DNA from: an uncultured Candidatus Melainabacteria bacterium
GTDB taxonomy: Bacteria > Cyanobacteriota > Vampirovibrionia > Gastranaerophilales > Gastranaerophilaceae
Length of the DNA stretch: 64,000 nucleotides
Assembly (NCBI GenBank): GCA_934693165.1
Contig: CAKUUX010000011.1
Coordinates: 11,836 to 75,835, forward strand
Reading direction: 5' to 3'
The notes under the pieces are model-generated. The model was not told where the DNA came from, did no database searches, and was given only the letters and a program-made list of their open reading frames with translations. Positions 28,236 to 36,890 of the stretch are shown piece after piece. The translations under genes were made by a program, and so were the position numbers. Every line of letters starts with the position of its first letter. The stretch's first letter is position 1.

Positions 28236-28889
28236 ATGAAACCATTAAACGAATATGTAGAACACACATTATTAAAACAAGATTGTACAAAAGATGATTT
28301 AATCAAATTATTCAACGAAGCAAAAGAACATAAATTTTTAGGCGTATGCGTTAATCCTGCTTACGTATCATTAGCAAAAGAAAACCTAGCAGGTTCTGGC
28401 GTGAAAATCGTTACAGTAGTAGGTTTCCCTTTAGGCGCAAGCAAATCAGAAGTTACTGCATTTGAAGCTAAAACAGCTATCGAAGATGGTGCTGATGAAA
28501 TCGATATGGTTATGAACGTATCAGCTATGAAAAGCAAAGATTATGACTACATTGTAAGAGATGTAAAAATGGTTAAAGAAGCTTGTGGTAAAACAAATCT
28601 AAAAGTTATCTTAGAAACAGATTTATTAACTAAAGAAGAAATTGCTAAAGCATGTGAATTATGTGTAGAAGCAGGCGCTGATTTAGTAAAAACATCAACT
28701 GGCTTTGTAAAAGGTGGCGTTGGTGCTAAACCAGAAGACGTTAAAATTATGCACGATATCGTAGCTCCTCACGGAATGGAAGTAAAAGCTTCTGGTGGAG
28801 TTCGTTCTAAAGAAGATGCAATTGCCGTAATCGAAGCAGGCGCAACTCGTATTGGTACAAGTTCTGGTATCAAAATCGTAGAAGGCTAA
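28236..28889 (+). CDS. deoC: Deoxyribose-phosphate aldolase
   Basis: DeoC splits 2-deoxyribose-5-phosphate into glyceraldehyde-3-phosphate and acetaldehyde. The 217-residue TIM barrel has 'ADEIDMVMNV' (D90), 'KVILETDLL', the Schiff-base Lys in 'LVKTSTGF' (K152) and the proton-relay Lys in 'EVKASGGVR' (K184). A strong AAGGACGGAG ribosome site precedes the ATG, and a perfect terminator follows, so it is a single-gene unit. deoB, whose product supplies its substrate, lies 9 kb away on the other strand. Confidence 0.97.
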   Translation: MKPLNEYVEHTLLKQDCTKDDLIKLFNEAKEHKFLGVCVNPAYVSLAKENLAGSGVKIVTVVGFPLGASKSEVTAFEAKTAIEDGADEIDMVMNVSAMKSKDYDYIVRDVKMVKEACGKTNLKVILETDLLTKEEIAKACELCVEAGADLVKTSTGFVKGGVGAKPEDVKIMHDIVAPHGMEVKASGGVRSKEDAIAVIEAGATRIGTSSGIKIVEG

Positions 28890-28915
28890 TTTTACGGAAT
28901 AATAAAACTTTCTTA

Positions 28916-28957
28916 ATAATCCTTTCATTAACTTGAAAGGATTATTTATTTTATTTA
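28916..28957 (+). terminator. Rho-independent terminator of deoC
   Basis: A perfect 13-bp stem (AATAATCCTTTCA, 28916-28928, with its complement at 28935-28947) encloses a 6-nt loop and is followed by a T-rich tract. It begins 27 bp after the deoC stop. Confidence 0.88.
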
Positions 28958-28987
28958 AGATGTATTTAAAAGGTTAAGGAATAACAA

Positions 28988-30052
28988 ATGGGTGATGAAG
29001 ACAAGCAGTTTGATGCGACGCCACAGAAACTGAAAAAAGCTAGAGATGAAGGTCAAGTTGTAAAATCTAAGGATTTTTCAACTGCTTTGTCATTGCTTGT
29101 TTTGTTTGCAACGATTAACGGACTTGCACCGTTTATATGGCACCAAATTACAAAATTGTACGTACTGCTTTATGAACAGATACCAAACTCCAATCTGGAT
29201 GTCATAGGGACGATGTACGCTATTACAATGGCAACAATTCCGACAATTTTAATCATTGGTCCAATTTTATTTGTGGCATGGTTTGTAGCTATTATGGCAG
29301 ACTTTATACAAGTAGGACCTCTGGTTGCTACAGCCCCATTAATGCCAAAACTTGATAAACTTAACCCAACAAAATATTTCAAAAACATTATGAGTATAAA
29401 AACTCTTTTTGAATTATTCAAAAACATAGTAAAAGTAATCATATTAGGTTATATCGGTTGGATGTGTTATTCAAGCCATTTACCAGCAATTTTAAGACTG
29501 GCCGAAATTGACAACAATTTTGCAGTAATGATTGAATTTGGTAAATTAATGACAGACTTTATCACAAAAGCATGTATTGCATTCTTGGTAATCGCTGCAG
29601 CCGATTATGGTATGACAAAATGGAAATTCTTAAAAGACCAAAAAATGTCATTTAAAGAAATCAAAGATGAATATAAAAACACAGAAGGCGACCCTAATGT
29701 TAAAGCTGCATTAAGACAAAGACGTATGCAAATGTTACATAGAGGGATGATGGATAGCGTTGCAGAAGCTGATTTTGTTGTAAGGAATCCACTCCATGTT
29801 GCATGTGCACTAAAATATGACCAAGAATCAATGGATTCACCAATGCTCACAGCAAAAGGGTCAGAACTTATTGCAAGACAGATTATTGAACTTGCAGAAC
29901 AAAACCAAGTACCAGTAATTGACAATGCGCCTGTAGCTAGAGCATTATATAGGATGGTAGAGGTCAATCAGCTGATTCCACCTGAATTATACAAGGCAGT
30001 TGCAGAAATTTTACTTTTTGTTTATAATTTAAAAAAACAAAGACATTATTAA
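28988..30052 (+). CDS. flhB: FlhB/SctU-type export switch protein with NPLH variant
   Basis: This 354-residue protein is the substrate-specificity switch of a flagellar or type III export gate. It starts with the family signature 'ATPQKLKKARDEGQVVKSKD', has four membrane helices (about 34-56, 80-108, 140-160, 187-208) and ends in the cytoplasmic autocleavage domain. The cleavage site, normally Asn-Pro-Thr-His, reads N267-P268-L269-H270 in 'VVRNPLHVACAL'. N, P and H are kept, so cleavage between N and P may still occur. A sigma-28-type factor gene follows 22 bp later, which favours a flagellar role. The C-terminus is short, without a long tail. Confidence 0.92.
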   Translation: MGDEDKQFDATPQKLKKARDEGQVVKSKDFSTALSLLVLFATINGLAPFIWHQITKLYVLLYEQIPNSNLDVIGTMYAITMATIPTILIIGPILFVAWFVAIMADFIQVGPLVATAPLMPKLDKLNPTKYFKNIMSIKTLFELFKNIVKVIILGYIGWMCYSSHLPAILRLAEIDNNFAVMIEFGKLMTDFITKACIAFLVIAAADYGMTKWKFLKDQKMSFKEIKDEYKNTEGDPNVKAALRQRRMQMLHRGMMDSVAEADFVVRNPLHVACALKYDQESMDSPMLTAKGSELIARQIIELAEQNQVPVIDNAPVARALYRMVEVNQLIPPELYKAVAEILLFVYNLKKQRHY

Positions 30053-30074
30053 TGTAAAACAGAGCTCTTAATTA

Positions 30075-30740
30075 ATGATACAAAGTAACGAACGATTAAA
30101 AGAATACATAGATATTGTACAGAAAGTTGCTAAAATAGAACAACGTAGAATTCCATCACACATGGTTGAATACGAAGAACTAGTTAGCATTGGTATTATT
30201 GCCGTGCAATCTATGATAAAAGATAAAACAGAAGAGCAACTTGAAAAATATAATTCTGCATACATTGGTACAGCAGTAAGATGGGCTATTAGAAACGAAC
30301 TTAGAAGTCGTTATAAATGGTACTCTCTAAAACATAAAAAAGAGGGTGAAAGCGACGAATTCACAGAAGGTGAAGACGGAGAAATGAACGTAACACCATC
30401 AAAAGTTAGAGAAGCTGTTTACGAAACTATCCTTTCTATCGATAGTTTGGCAATGGCAGGTTCTGACAATGATTCACCATTCGACTTTGTAAAAGATACA
30501 AAAGCAATGCCTGATGAAGCTGCTGAAATAACAGAAATGGGCAGAATGATTAAGGAAGCAATTGCACAATTGCCTCAAAAAGATAGAACAATCGTTGAGT
30601 ATCGTTTTTATAGAAACATGCAAGTAAAAGATATCGCAAGACAAGTTGGCTTGTCTTCTTCAAGAATTACTCGTATTGTTCAATCTGCGCTAAATTCTGT
30701 TAGAGAATACCTTGAAACTAGAGATCAAACTGATTATTAA
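30075..30740 (+). CDS. Sigma-28-type (FliA/WhiG-like) RNA polymerase sigma factor
   Basis: The 221-residue protein has region 2 ('EYEELVSIGIIAVQSMIKDK', then 'YIGTAVRWAIRNELRSRYKW') and region 4 with its helix-turn-helix ('LPQKDRTIVEYRFYRNMQVK' and 'DIARQVGLSSSRITRIVQSA'), joined by an acidic linker. The short form without regions 1.1 and 3 in full, and the position right after flhB, fit the flagellar/export group of sigma factors. An extracytoplasmic-function factor would lack the long linker. The 3' end overlaps convergent birA by 4 bp. Confidence 0.85.
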   Translation: MIQSNERLKEYIDIVQKVAKIEQRRIPSHMVEYEELVSIGIIAVQSMIKDKTEEQLEKYNSAYIGTAVRWAIRNELRSRYKWYSLKHKKEGESDEFTEGEDGEMNVTPSKVREAVYETILSIDSLAMAGSDNDSPFDFVKDTKAMPDEAAEITEMGRMIKEAIAQLPQKDRTIVEYRFYRNMQVKDIARQVGLSSSRITRIVQSALNSVREYLETRDQTDY

Positions 30741-31453
30741 TATTCAATATCACCAGCTGATATTTCTTTAAGTTCCCCATTAGTTTCTAAAATTAGTAAG
30801 CCGTTGTCACTTACATTTCTTGCAATGCCAGTAAAAGTTTTGTCATAATTTTTTACTGAAATTTCTTTATCAATACAATTTAAATATGAGATATATTCAT
30901 TTTTAAAAATTGAAAACCCATTGTCTAAAAGCTTTTCATAATCTGCTTCAAATTTTTGAACAAGATTTTCTATAAATTCATCTTTGTTAATTTTTTTAGA
31001 AACTTCTGTACTTAGAGAAGTAACTTTTTGACTAACAGAATCAAACAATTTTTCATCAGAATTGATGTTTATACCCAAACCTAAAACTATACCCTCAAAT
31101 TTTGAATTTTTAATAACTGATTCGGCCAAAATTCCAGAAATTTTTCGACCATTCACATGAATATCGTTCGGCCATTTTATAGTTGGCTGAATGCCATAAA
31201 TTTCAAACGTTTTAGCTAAAATTAAAGCTGTAAATTGAGTAATTCCAACAATATTTTCATTAAAGCCATCGAGTTTTAAACACATACTCATGAAAATATT
31301 TTCACCACCCAAATCAAGCCATTGACGTTTAAAACGACCGTAACCATTTGACTGATGTTCTGCCAAAATAATATCAAAATTTTTATAATTATTAAAATTT
31401 TGTTTCAAATGTAAATTCGTTGAATTTAGTTTATTAAACTTGTATATAGCCAT
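30737..31453 (-). CDS. birA: Biotin-[acetyl-CoA-carboxylase] ligase
   Basis: BirA attaches biotin to the carrier protein of acetyl-CoA carboxylase. The 238-residue enzyme has 'NSTNLHLKQ' at its start, the biotinyl-AMP loop 'GYGRFKRQWLDLGGENIFMS' (the GRGR.G..W loop in variant form), 'KWPNDIHVNGRKISGILAE' and 'LGLGININ'. It lacks the N-terminal DNA-binding domain of E. coli BirA, so it is a monofunctional ligase without repressor function. It is divergent from the ATP synthase operon. Confidence 0.94.
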   Translation of the reverse strand: MAIYKFNKLNSTNLHLKQNFNNYKNFDIILAEHQSNGYGRFKRQWLDLGGENIFMSMCLKLDGFNENIVGITQFTALILAKTFEIYGIQPTIKWPNDIHVNGRKISGILAESVIKNSKFEGIVLGLGININSDEKLFDSVSQKVTSLSTEVSKKINKDEFIENLVQKFEADYEKLLDNGFSIFKNEYISYLNCIDKEISVKNYDKTFTGIARNVSDNGLLILETNGELKEISAGDIEY

Positions 31454-31479
31454 ATCAGAATTATAACAAAAAAATAATT

Positions 31480-31508
31480 TTGCAATTTAAAATTTAGGTA
31501 TATATAAT
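31480..31508 (+). promoter_or_regulatory. Promoter of the ATP synthase operon
   Basis: TTGCAA (31480-31485) and TATAAT (31503-31508) are separated by 17 bp and lie 26 bp before the ATG of the a subunit. A GAAGGA ribosome site lies between. The promoter is in the gap shared with divergent birA. Confidence 0.65.
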
Positions 31509-31534
31509 AGATGAAGAATAGAAGGATATAACAA

Positions 31535-32221
31535 ATGAGTACAGAGGGACATTGGGTAGAATATATCGGTAGTTCAGCCGTAAACATGGATACAGTTTTA
31601 ACCATGTGGGTTGCAATGGCTGTAATTTTAGTATTTGCATTCGTAGCAACACGCAAATTATCAGTAATTCCATCAAAAATTCAAGCTTTTTGCGAATCCG
31701 TGATGGGCTTTTTCTGGGATCAAGTAGATCAAATGATTGGAGAAGAAGGCAGAAAGCATGTTCCACTTGCAGCTTCATTGTTCTTATTCATCGTTGTTGC
31801 AAACTTAATGGGTCAAATTCCAATGAGATTAATCCATTTAAAAGCTGGTGAATTAGCATCTCCAACAAATGATATTAATATGACAGCTGCTTTAGCAATC
31901 ATTGTATTATTCTACTACTTGATTGTAGGTATTAAAAAGAAAGGTATACATTTCTTCTACCACGGACTTAGCTTCCCTGGGATAGTAATGTTCTTAATTG
32001 ACTTATTAGATATGATTACAAGACCATTCAGCTTGGCACTTCGTCTATTTTGTAACATATTCGTAGGTGAAGTACTTGTTGGTGTAATGTTAGGTATCTT
32101 CGCATACTTCTTACCATTACCAATAATGTTCTTTGAAGTATTTGTAGCTTTCGTTCAAGCCTTGGTATTTATGATGTTAACAATTGCATACGTATCAATG
32201 GCAGTAAATGAAGAAGAATAG
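31535..32221 (+). CDS. atpB: ATP synthase F0 subunit a
   Basis: The 228-residue membrane subunit forms the two half-channels for the coupling ion beside the c-ring. The essential Arg lies in 'PFSLALRLFCNIFVGE', and the last helices carry 'EVFVAFVQALVFMMLTIAYV'. It opens the operon; no atpI is present before it. The order a-c-b'-b-delta-alpha-gamma is the cyanobacterial/chloroplast one. Confidence 0.96.
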   Translation: MSTEGHWVEYIGSSAVNMDTVLTMWVAMAVILVFAFVATRKLSVIPSKIQAFCESVMGFFWDQVDQMIGEEGRKHVPLAASLFLFIVVANLMGQIPMRLIHLKAGELASPTNDINMTAALAIIVLFYYLIVGIKKKGIHFFYHGLSFPGIVMFLIDLLDMITRPFSLALRLFCNIFVGEVLVGVMLGIFAYFLPLPIMFFEVFVAFVQALVFMMLTIAYVSMAVNEEE

Positions 32222-32258
32222 ATATATTAAACAAACTTAAAATAAAAGGAGAAAAAAA

Positions 32259-32504
32259 ATGACAGCAGAAGTTCAAACAATTTCAGAATTAGCACAATTA
32301 GGTGCAGGTGTTGCAATCGGTTTCGGTGCAGTTGGTGCAGGTCTTGGTATCGGTATCGCAACAAAAGGTTTATTAGAAAGTATTTCAAGACAACCTGAAA
32401 TCGCTGGTAAAGCAGTTGGTTTCTTCCTAATGGGTGCTGCATTATCAGAAGCTTGTGCTTTGTATGCATTATTCATTGCAATGAAATTAGTAGGTCTTGT
32501 ATAA
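32259..32504 (+). CDS. atpE: ATP synthase F0 subunit c
   Basis: The 81-residue hairpin builds the rotor ring. Helix 1 has a Gly-rich run ('GAVGAGLGIGIATKG'), the loop is 'SRQPE' and the ion-binding carboxylate is E64 in 'AALSEACALYALF'. At the position of the Na+-ligand Gln in sodium-type rings this protein has I31, and the Ser after the Glu is A65, so proton coupling is the better reading. A GGAGAAAAAAA ribosome site precedes the ATG. Confidence 0.97.
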   Translation: MTAEVQTISELAQLGAGVAIGFGAVGAGLGIGIATKGLLESISRQPEIAGKAVGFFLMGAALSEACALYALFIAMKLVGLV

Positions 32505-32533
32505 ATAAGGTCAAAATCTAAAAAGGAAAAGAC

Positions 32534-33007
32534 ATGGAATTTAATGCAACATTTTTCGTATCATTTGTAAGTTTTATAGTATTTGTAGTTTTAATGAATC
32601 AAATACTTTATAGACCATTGGATAAAATTGTTAGAGAAAGAAAACAATTTGTAGATGGCAATTATAACGATGCAAATACGGCTAACCAAAAAGCTTCAGC
32701 CCTAATTAAAGACAGAGCAGATAGAATTGCAAAAGCAGGTAGTGATGCTAGAAAAACAATGGTAGAAATCACTGATACTGCTAAAAATGAAAAAGCTCAA
32801 GTTTGTGCTGAAGCAAAAAATGTTGCTAACGAAGAAGTAAAAGCTAAAAAAGAAGCATTAGCTAATACTTCAAGACAAGTTTCAGAAGAACTTAAAGGAC
32901 ATGTCGTTGGTATTGCAGAAACAATTTCATCAAAAATATTGGGTGAAAATGTTAATATCGCAAATGCTGACAGTGAAGCTATCAACAAAATAATGCAAGA
33001 AGGATAA
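32534..33007 (+). CDS. atpF': ATP synthase F0 subunit b' (second b-type stalk)
   Basis: The 157-residue protein has one N-terminal membrane helix (about 7-27), then 'YRPLDKIVRERKQFVDGNYN' and a long charged coiled coil rich in Ala, Lys and Glu. In cyanobacteria and chloroplasts two different b-type subunits form a heterodimeric outer stalk, with the b' gene directly after c; this gene is in that position. The next gene encodes the other b subunit 5 bp on. Confidence 0.9.
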   Translation: MEFNATFFVSFVSFIVFVVLMNQILYRPLDKIVRERKQFVDGNYNDANTANQKASALIKDRADRIAKAGSDARKTMVEITDTAKNEKAQVCAEAKNVANEEVKAKKEALANTSRQVSEELKGHVVGIAETISSKILGENVNIANADSEAINKIMQEG

Positions 33008-33012
33008 AATTA

Positions 33013-33522
33013 ATGGAAAATTTAGCACAATTTTGGAATGTAATAGTTGAGTCAAACACACTAAACTTCGTAGTTTTTGTGTTAATTTTGGCATACCTTT
33101 GCAAAAAAATTGACGTTAATAAAATCATTGAAAATCTTCAAGCAAAAATTCAACAAATGGTAGAAGCATCAAAAGAAGCTAAAGAAGTTGCAATAAAAGA
33201 TTTAGCAAAAGCAGAAGATTCTGTAAAAAATGTTGCAACAGAAGTTGAAACAATACTTTCAGATGCAAAAGCAACGGCCTCTAAAATGAGCGAAAAAATT
33301 GCAGAAGATGCAAAAAAACAAGCTGAAAACATTGGAAAAAATGCTAAAAAGATTATTGATGCAGAAGAAAAAATTATTTACAATACATTGATGAAAAAAG
33401 CATCAAAAGCTTCTCTTGAAGTTGCAAAAACGCATATTAAAGACACTTTAAGAAACAATGAAGCTTTACAAGACAAATACATCAATGAAAGCATAGATAA
33501 ATTAGATGGGTTAAACTTATAA
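33013..33522 (+). CDS. atpF: ATP synthase F0 subunit b
   Basis: The 169-residue protein has an N-terminal hydrophobic helix ('TLNFVVFVLILAYLCKK', about 16-32) and an almost wholly helical, highly charged remainder, as expected for the outer stalk. It follows the b' gene and overlaps the delta gene by one base, so the two are probably translationally coupled. Confidence 0.9.
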   Translation: MENLAQFWNVIVESNTLNFVVFVLILAYLCKKIDVNKIIENLQAKIQQMVEASKEAKEVAIKDLAKAEDSVKNVATEVETILSDAKATASKMSEKIAEDAKKQAENIGKNAKKIIDAEEKIIYNTLMKKASKASLEVAKTHIKDTLRNNEALQDKYINESIDKLDGLNL

Positions 33523-34079
33523 TGACAGAATTAGCACAAAATAAATTTTTAGTAGTATCAAAAAGATATGCTCAAGCATTAGTGGAATTACAAAATGCTG
33601 GAGTGATTACTTCTGACGAAATTTTAAAAGATTTAAAAACAATTAGTGATACTCTAAAATCATCACCAGACTTAAATGAAGTTTTATCAAATCCAGTTAT
33701 TGGGATTGATGATAAAAAAGATATTGTTGATGAAATTTTTAAAGACTCAATAAGTTTAACAGTAAAGAATTTTGTTAAAGTTTTAATTGATAAAAACAGA
33801 TTTTCAGCATTCAAATATATTGTGTATGCTTATGAACACGAACTTGATTTAATCAAGGGATTAGAAAGAGTAGAAGTTATTTCTGCAGTAGAAATGAAGG
33901 AAGATGCTAAAAATAGATTAAAACAAAAACTAGAAGAAAAACTTAAAAAATCTGTAATGATTAATTTTGAACAAGATGCAGAAATTATTGCAGGTTTGGT
34001 AATCAGAATTGGTGATAGCGTAATTGATAATTCGCTAAGACACAAATTAGAAGACTTAAGCAAAGAGATGATAAAATAA
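33522..34079 (+). CDS. atpH: ATP synthase F1 subunit delta
   Basis: The 185-residue subunit clamps the outer stalk to the top of the alpha-beta head. It begins 'VSKRYAQALVELQ', the typical delta/OSCP start, followed by a six-helix N-domain, and the C-terminal segment 'DAEIIAGLVIRIGDSVIDNS' matches the family. It starts within the stop of atpF. The alpha gene follows 10 bp on. Confidence 0.94.
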   Translation: MTELAQNKFLVVSKRYAQALVELQNAGVITSDEILKDLKTISDTLKSSPDLNEVLSNPVIGIDDKKDIVDEIFKDSISLTVKNFVKVLIDKNRFSAFKYIVYAYEHELDLIKGLERVEVISAVEMKEDAKNRLKQKLEEKLKKSVMINFEQDAEIIAGLVIRIGDSVIDNSLRHKLEDLSKEMIK

Positions 34080-34089
34080 GAGGTAGAAA

Positions 34090-35610
34090 ATGGCAGTAAT
34101 TAATCCTGATGAGATAACATCAATAATCAAAACAAAAGTAGAAAATTACGACTCTGTTACAGAAATCTCTAACATTGGTACAGTACTAGAAATCGGTGAC
34201 GGTATCGCTAGATTGTATGGTTTAAGAAACGTAATGTCAAACGAATTGGTAGAATTCCAAGACGGCAAAGGAACATTAGGTATCACATTAAACTTGGAAG
34301 AAGACAATGTTGGGGTTGTAATTTTGGGTGACTACCAACACATCAAAGAAGGAATGACTGTAAAAACAACAGGTAGAATTGCTTCAGCTCCAGTAGGAGA
34401 AGGTTTGATTGGTAGAATTGTTAGCCCAACAGGTCAACCTTTAGATGGCAAAGGTGAAATTAAATCTGAAAAAACAATGCCAATCGAAAAAGTTGCTCCT
34501 GGTATCGTAGCAAGAAAATCGGTACACCAACCATTACAAACTGGTTTAACAGCTATTGACGCATTAACACCAATTGGACGTGGTCAACGTGAACTTATTA
34601 TTGGTGATAGACAAACTGGTAAAACAGCTATTGCAATTGATACAATCATCAACCAAAAAGGGCAAGATGTAATTTGTATTTACGTTGCAATCGGTCAAAA
34701 AGCATCAACAGTTGCACAACTTGCAAAAACATTAGAAAACAACGGAGCTATGGATTACACAATCATCGTTTCAGCAACAGCTAACGACGCAGCTCCATTG
34801 CAATATATTGCACCGTTCTCAGGTTCAGCAATCGCTGAGGGATTCTTAGAACAAGGCAAACACGTATTAATCATTTATGATGATTTAACTAAACACGCAC
34901 AAGCTTACCGTGCAATGAGTTTGTTATTGAGAAGACCACCAGGACGTGAAGCTTATCCAGGTGATGTATTCTACTTACACTCAAGATTATTAGAACGTGC
35001 AGTAAAACTATCTGATAAACTAGGTGGTGGTAGTATTACAGCATTACCAATCATTGAAACACAAGCAGGTGACGTATCAGCATACATCCCTACTAACGTA
35101 ATTTCAATTACAGATGGTCAAATCTTCTTAGAATCAAACTTGTTTAACGCAGGTATCAGACCAGCCATCAACGCAGGTATTTCAGTATCTCGTGTAGGTG
35201 GTGCAGCTCAAACAAAAGCCATTAAACAAGTAGCGGGTAAATTAAGACTTGACTTAGCTCAATTTAGAGAACTTGAAGCATTTGCTCAATTTGCATCAGA
35301 CTTAGATCCTGCAACTAAAAAGCAATTGCTAAGAGGTCAAAAATTGACAGAAGTATTGAAACAACCTCAATATATGCCATTAAGCGTTGCTCAACAAGTA
35401 AGTATCTTGTTTGCAGCTAACGAAGGTGTATTAGATGATATTGATAACAAAAATATCAGCCAATTCAAAAAAGATTGGTTCGATTACTACTCAGCTAATA
35501 TGCCACAATTAATCGAAAGATTAAACAATGGCGAAGCTTTAACAGACGATGATAAAAAAGATTTATCAAAAAATCTTGAATCATTTAAGAACACATTTGT
35601 TAATGCATAA
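34090..35610 (+). CDS. atpA: ATP synthase F1 subunit alpha
   Basis: The 506-residue subunit forms the non-catalytic half of the F1 hexamer. It has the Walker A loop '[15 protein letters not shown]', '[14 protein letters not shown]' and the signature '[20 protein letters not shown]' with the Arg finger. Length and motifs are standard. The beta and epsilon genes are not downstream; in cyanobacteria they form a separate operon, and that is expected here. Confidence 0.98.
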   Translation: MAVINPDEITSIIKTKVENYDSVTEISNIGTVLEIGDGIARLYGLRNVMSNELVEFQDGKGTLGITLNLEEDNVGVVILGDYQHIKEGMTVKTTGRIASAPVGEGLIGRIVSPTGQPLDGKGEIKSEKTMPIEKVAPGIVARKSVHQPLQTGLTAIDALTPIGRGQRELIIGDRQTGKTAIAIDTIINQKGQDVICIYVAIGQKASTVAQLAKTLENNGAMDYTIIVSATANDAAPLQYIAPFSGSAIAEGFLEQGKHVLIIYDDLTKHAQAYRAMSLLLRRPPGREAYPGDVFYLHSRLLERAVKLSDKLGGGSITALPIIETQAGDVSAYIPTNVISITDGQIFLESNLFNAGIRPAINAGISVSRVGGAAQTKAIKQVAGKLRLDLAQFRELEAFAQFASDLDPATKKQLLRGQKLTEVLKQPQYMPLSVAQQVSILFAANEGVLDDIDNKNISQFKKDWFDYYSANMPQLIERLNNGEALTDDDKKDLSKNLESFKNTFVNA

Positions 35611-35622
35611 TGGAAAGTAACA

Positions 35623-36552
35623 ATGGCAAATTTAAAAGACATTAAAAATAGAATACAAAGTGTTGAGAACACAAAAAAAATAACAAGAGCCATGAAAATG
35701 GTGGCAGCAGCAAAGGTCAAAAAAGCTGAATCAACAGTAAAATCAGCAAGACCTTTTGCTACAATGCTTGTTGACGTTTTCAAAAGAATGTTATCAGCTT
35801 GTGGTACTTGTGAAAGCTCAGAACTTAATCTAAAATCAGCGATTGAAGATTACCCTGCACTTTTAACAAAAAGACAAGTTGATTCAGTTGGTTTACTTGT
35901 TATAACATCAAATAAAGGTTTAGCTGGTGCTTATAACGCAAACATTATTAGACACACGCTAAAAGCTATTAAAGAATACGAAGAAAAAGGTATCACACCT
36001 CATTTGTTCATTGTCGGACAAAAAGGTATTAGTTCTATAAAAAGAAAACTAAATGACCCGTACTACAAATTCGAAATAGCAAAAACTTATGTTGATGAAA
36101 TGAATAATGTAACTGCAGAAGGCACTCATCGTATTGCAGAAGACATTGCTCAATACTATGTGGATAAGAAAATCGACAAAATTGAAATTGTTACAACAAA
36201 GTTCAAAAACATGATGTCTTATACAGTTGAAGATTGGACATTATTACCAATAGAAGCTGACAAGATTGAAGCTACTGAAGATACAAAAATCAATCCATTA
36301 ATGTTATTTGAACCAAATGAGAAAGCAATTTTACAAAAAATTGTTCCAATGTACATTACAAATTTATTGTATCAAGCATTATTGGAAGCTCAAGCAAGTG
36401 AATTAGCATCAAGAATGACAGCAATGTCAGCTGCATCAAATAACGCTGAAGATATGATTAGAGTTCTAACAATTGATTATAACAAAGCTCGTCAATGGGC
36501 TATTACACAAGAATTGGTTGAAATTGTTTCTGGTGCAGATGCACTTAAATAG
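35623..36552 (+). CDS. atpG: ATP synthase F1 subunit gamma, without photosynthetic insertion
   Basis: The 309-residue subunit is the central rotor shaft. The N-terminus 'IQSVENTKKITRAMKMVAAA' and C-terminus 'YNKARQWAITQELVEIVSGA' resemble cyanobacterial gamma. Photosynthetic cyanobacteria and chloroplasts have an extra segment of about 35 residues between 'LLPL' and 'FEQDP'; here 'LLPIEADKIEATEDT' runs almost directly into 'LMLFEPNE', so the insertion is absent. This fits a non-photosynthetic relative. It ends the operon before a two-way terminator. Confidence 0.96.
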   Translation: MANLKDIKNRIQSVENTKKITRAMKMVAAAKVKKAESTVKSARPFATMLVDVFKRMLSACGTCESSELNLKSAIEDYPALLTKRQVDSVGLLVITSNKGLAGAYNANIIRHTLKAIKEYEEKGITPHLFIVGQKGISSIKRKLNDPYYKFEIAKTYVDEMNNVTAEGTHRIAEDIAQYYVDKKIDKIEIVTTKFKNMMSYTVEDWTLLPIEADKIEATEDTKINPLMLFEPNEKAILQKIVPMYITNLLYQALLEAQASELASRMTAMSAASNNAEDMIRVLTIDYNKARQWAITQELVEIVSGADALK

Positions 36553-36585
36553 TTAGACTGAAACGATTTTAATAAATTTGATTAC

Positions 36586-36622
36586 TACAAAAAAGAAGGT
36601 GAGTTTATTCAACTCACCTTCT
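36586..36622. terminator. Bidirectional terminator between atpG and the ferredoxin gene
   Basis: A perfect 12-bp stem (AGAAGGTGAGTT, 36594-36605, with its complement at 36611-36622) has a 5-nt loop. On the minus strand it runs into six T (36593-36588), and on the plus strand into a weaker T-rich tract. It serves both convergent transcripts. Confidence 0.85.
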
Positions 36623-36644
36623 AACTTTTATTATCAGTTGTTAA

Positions 36645-36821
36645 TTATTCAACTATGATAGCGCCTACTGGGCATGCTTCAGCAGCTTCTTTAACTGCAT
36701 CTTCGTTTGAAGCAACATTAGCTTCATTAACTTTAGCTTGATCTTCTACTGAAAATACGTCGCCACATACTGCTTCACAAGCGCCACATGCGATACAACT
36801 GTCTTCAACTTTAACGTTCAT
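36645..36821 (-). CDS. Small [4Fe-4S] ferredoxin
   Basis: The 58-residue protein, too short for many gene callers, has C9, C12 and C15 in 'CIACGACEAVC' and a fourth ligand C50 in 'ACPVGAIIVE'. This is the pattern of single-cluster ferredoxins; an extra C19 is followed by Gly rather than the usual Pro. It carries low-potential electrons in the cytoplasm. An AAGGAG ribosome site precedes the ATG by 6 nt, and a strong terminator follows its stop, so it is a single-gene unit. It could in principle feed the HgdC-like activase at 14 kb, which is speculation. Confidence 0.93.
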   Translation of the reverse strand: MNVKVEDSCIACGACEAVCGDVFSVEDQAKVNEANVASNEDAVKEAAEACPVGAIIVE

Positions 36822-36890
36822 TTTGTTCTCCTTTTACTAATTAATGTCTAAGTGTTTTACCACTACAAAATATATGATAAAACAAACAAA

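Noticed and set aside
28988..30052. Virulence-type type III secretion (SctU) rather than flagellar FlhB
   Set aside because: Not excluded, but no other sct gene is near and a sigma-28-type gene follows, so a flagellar-type reading is preferred.
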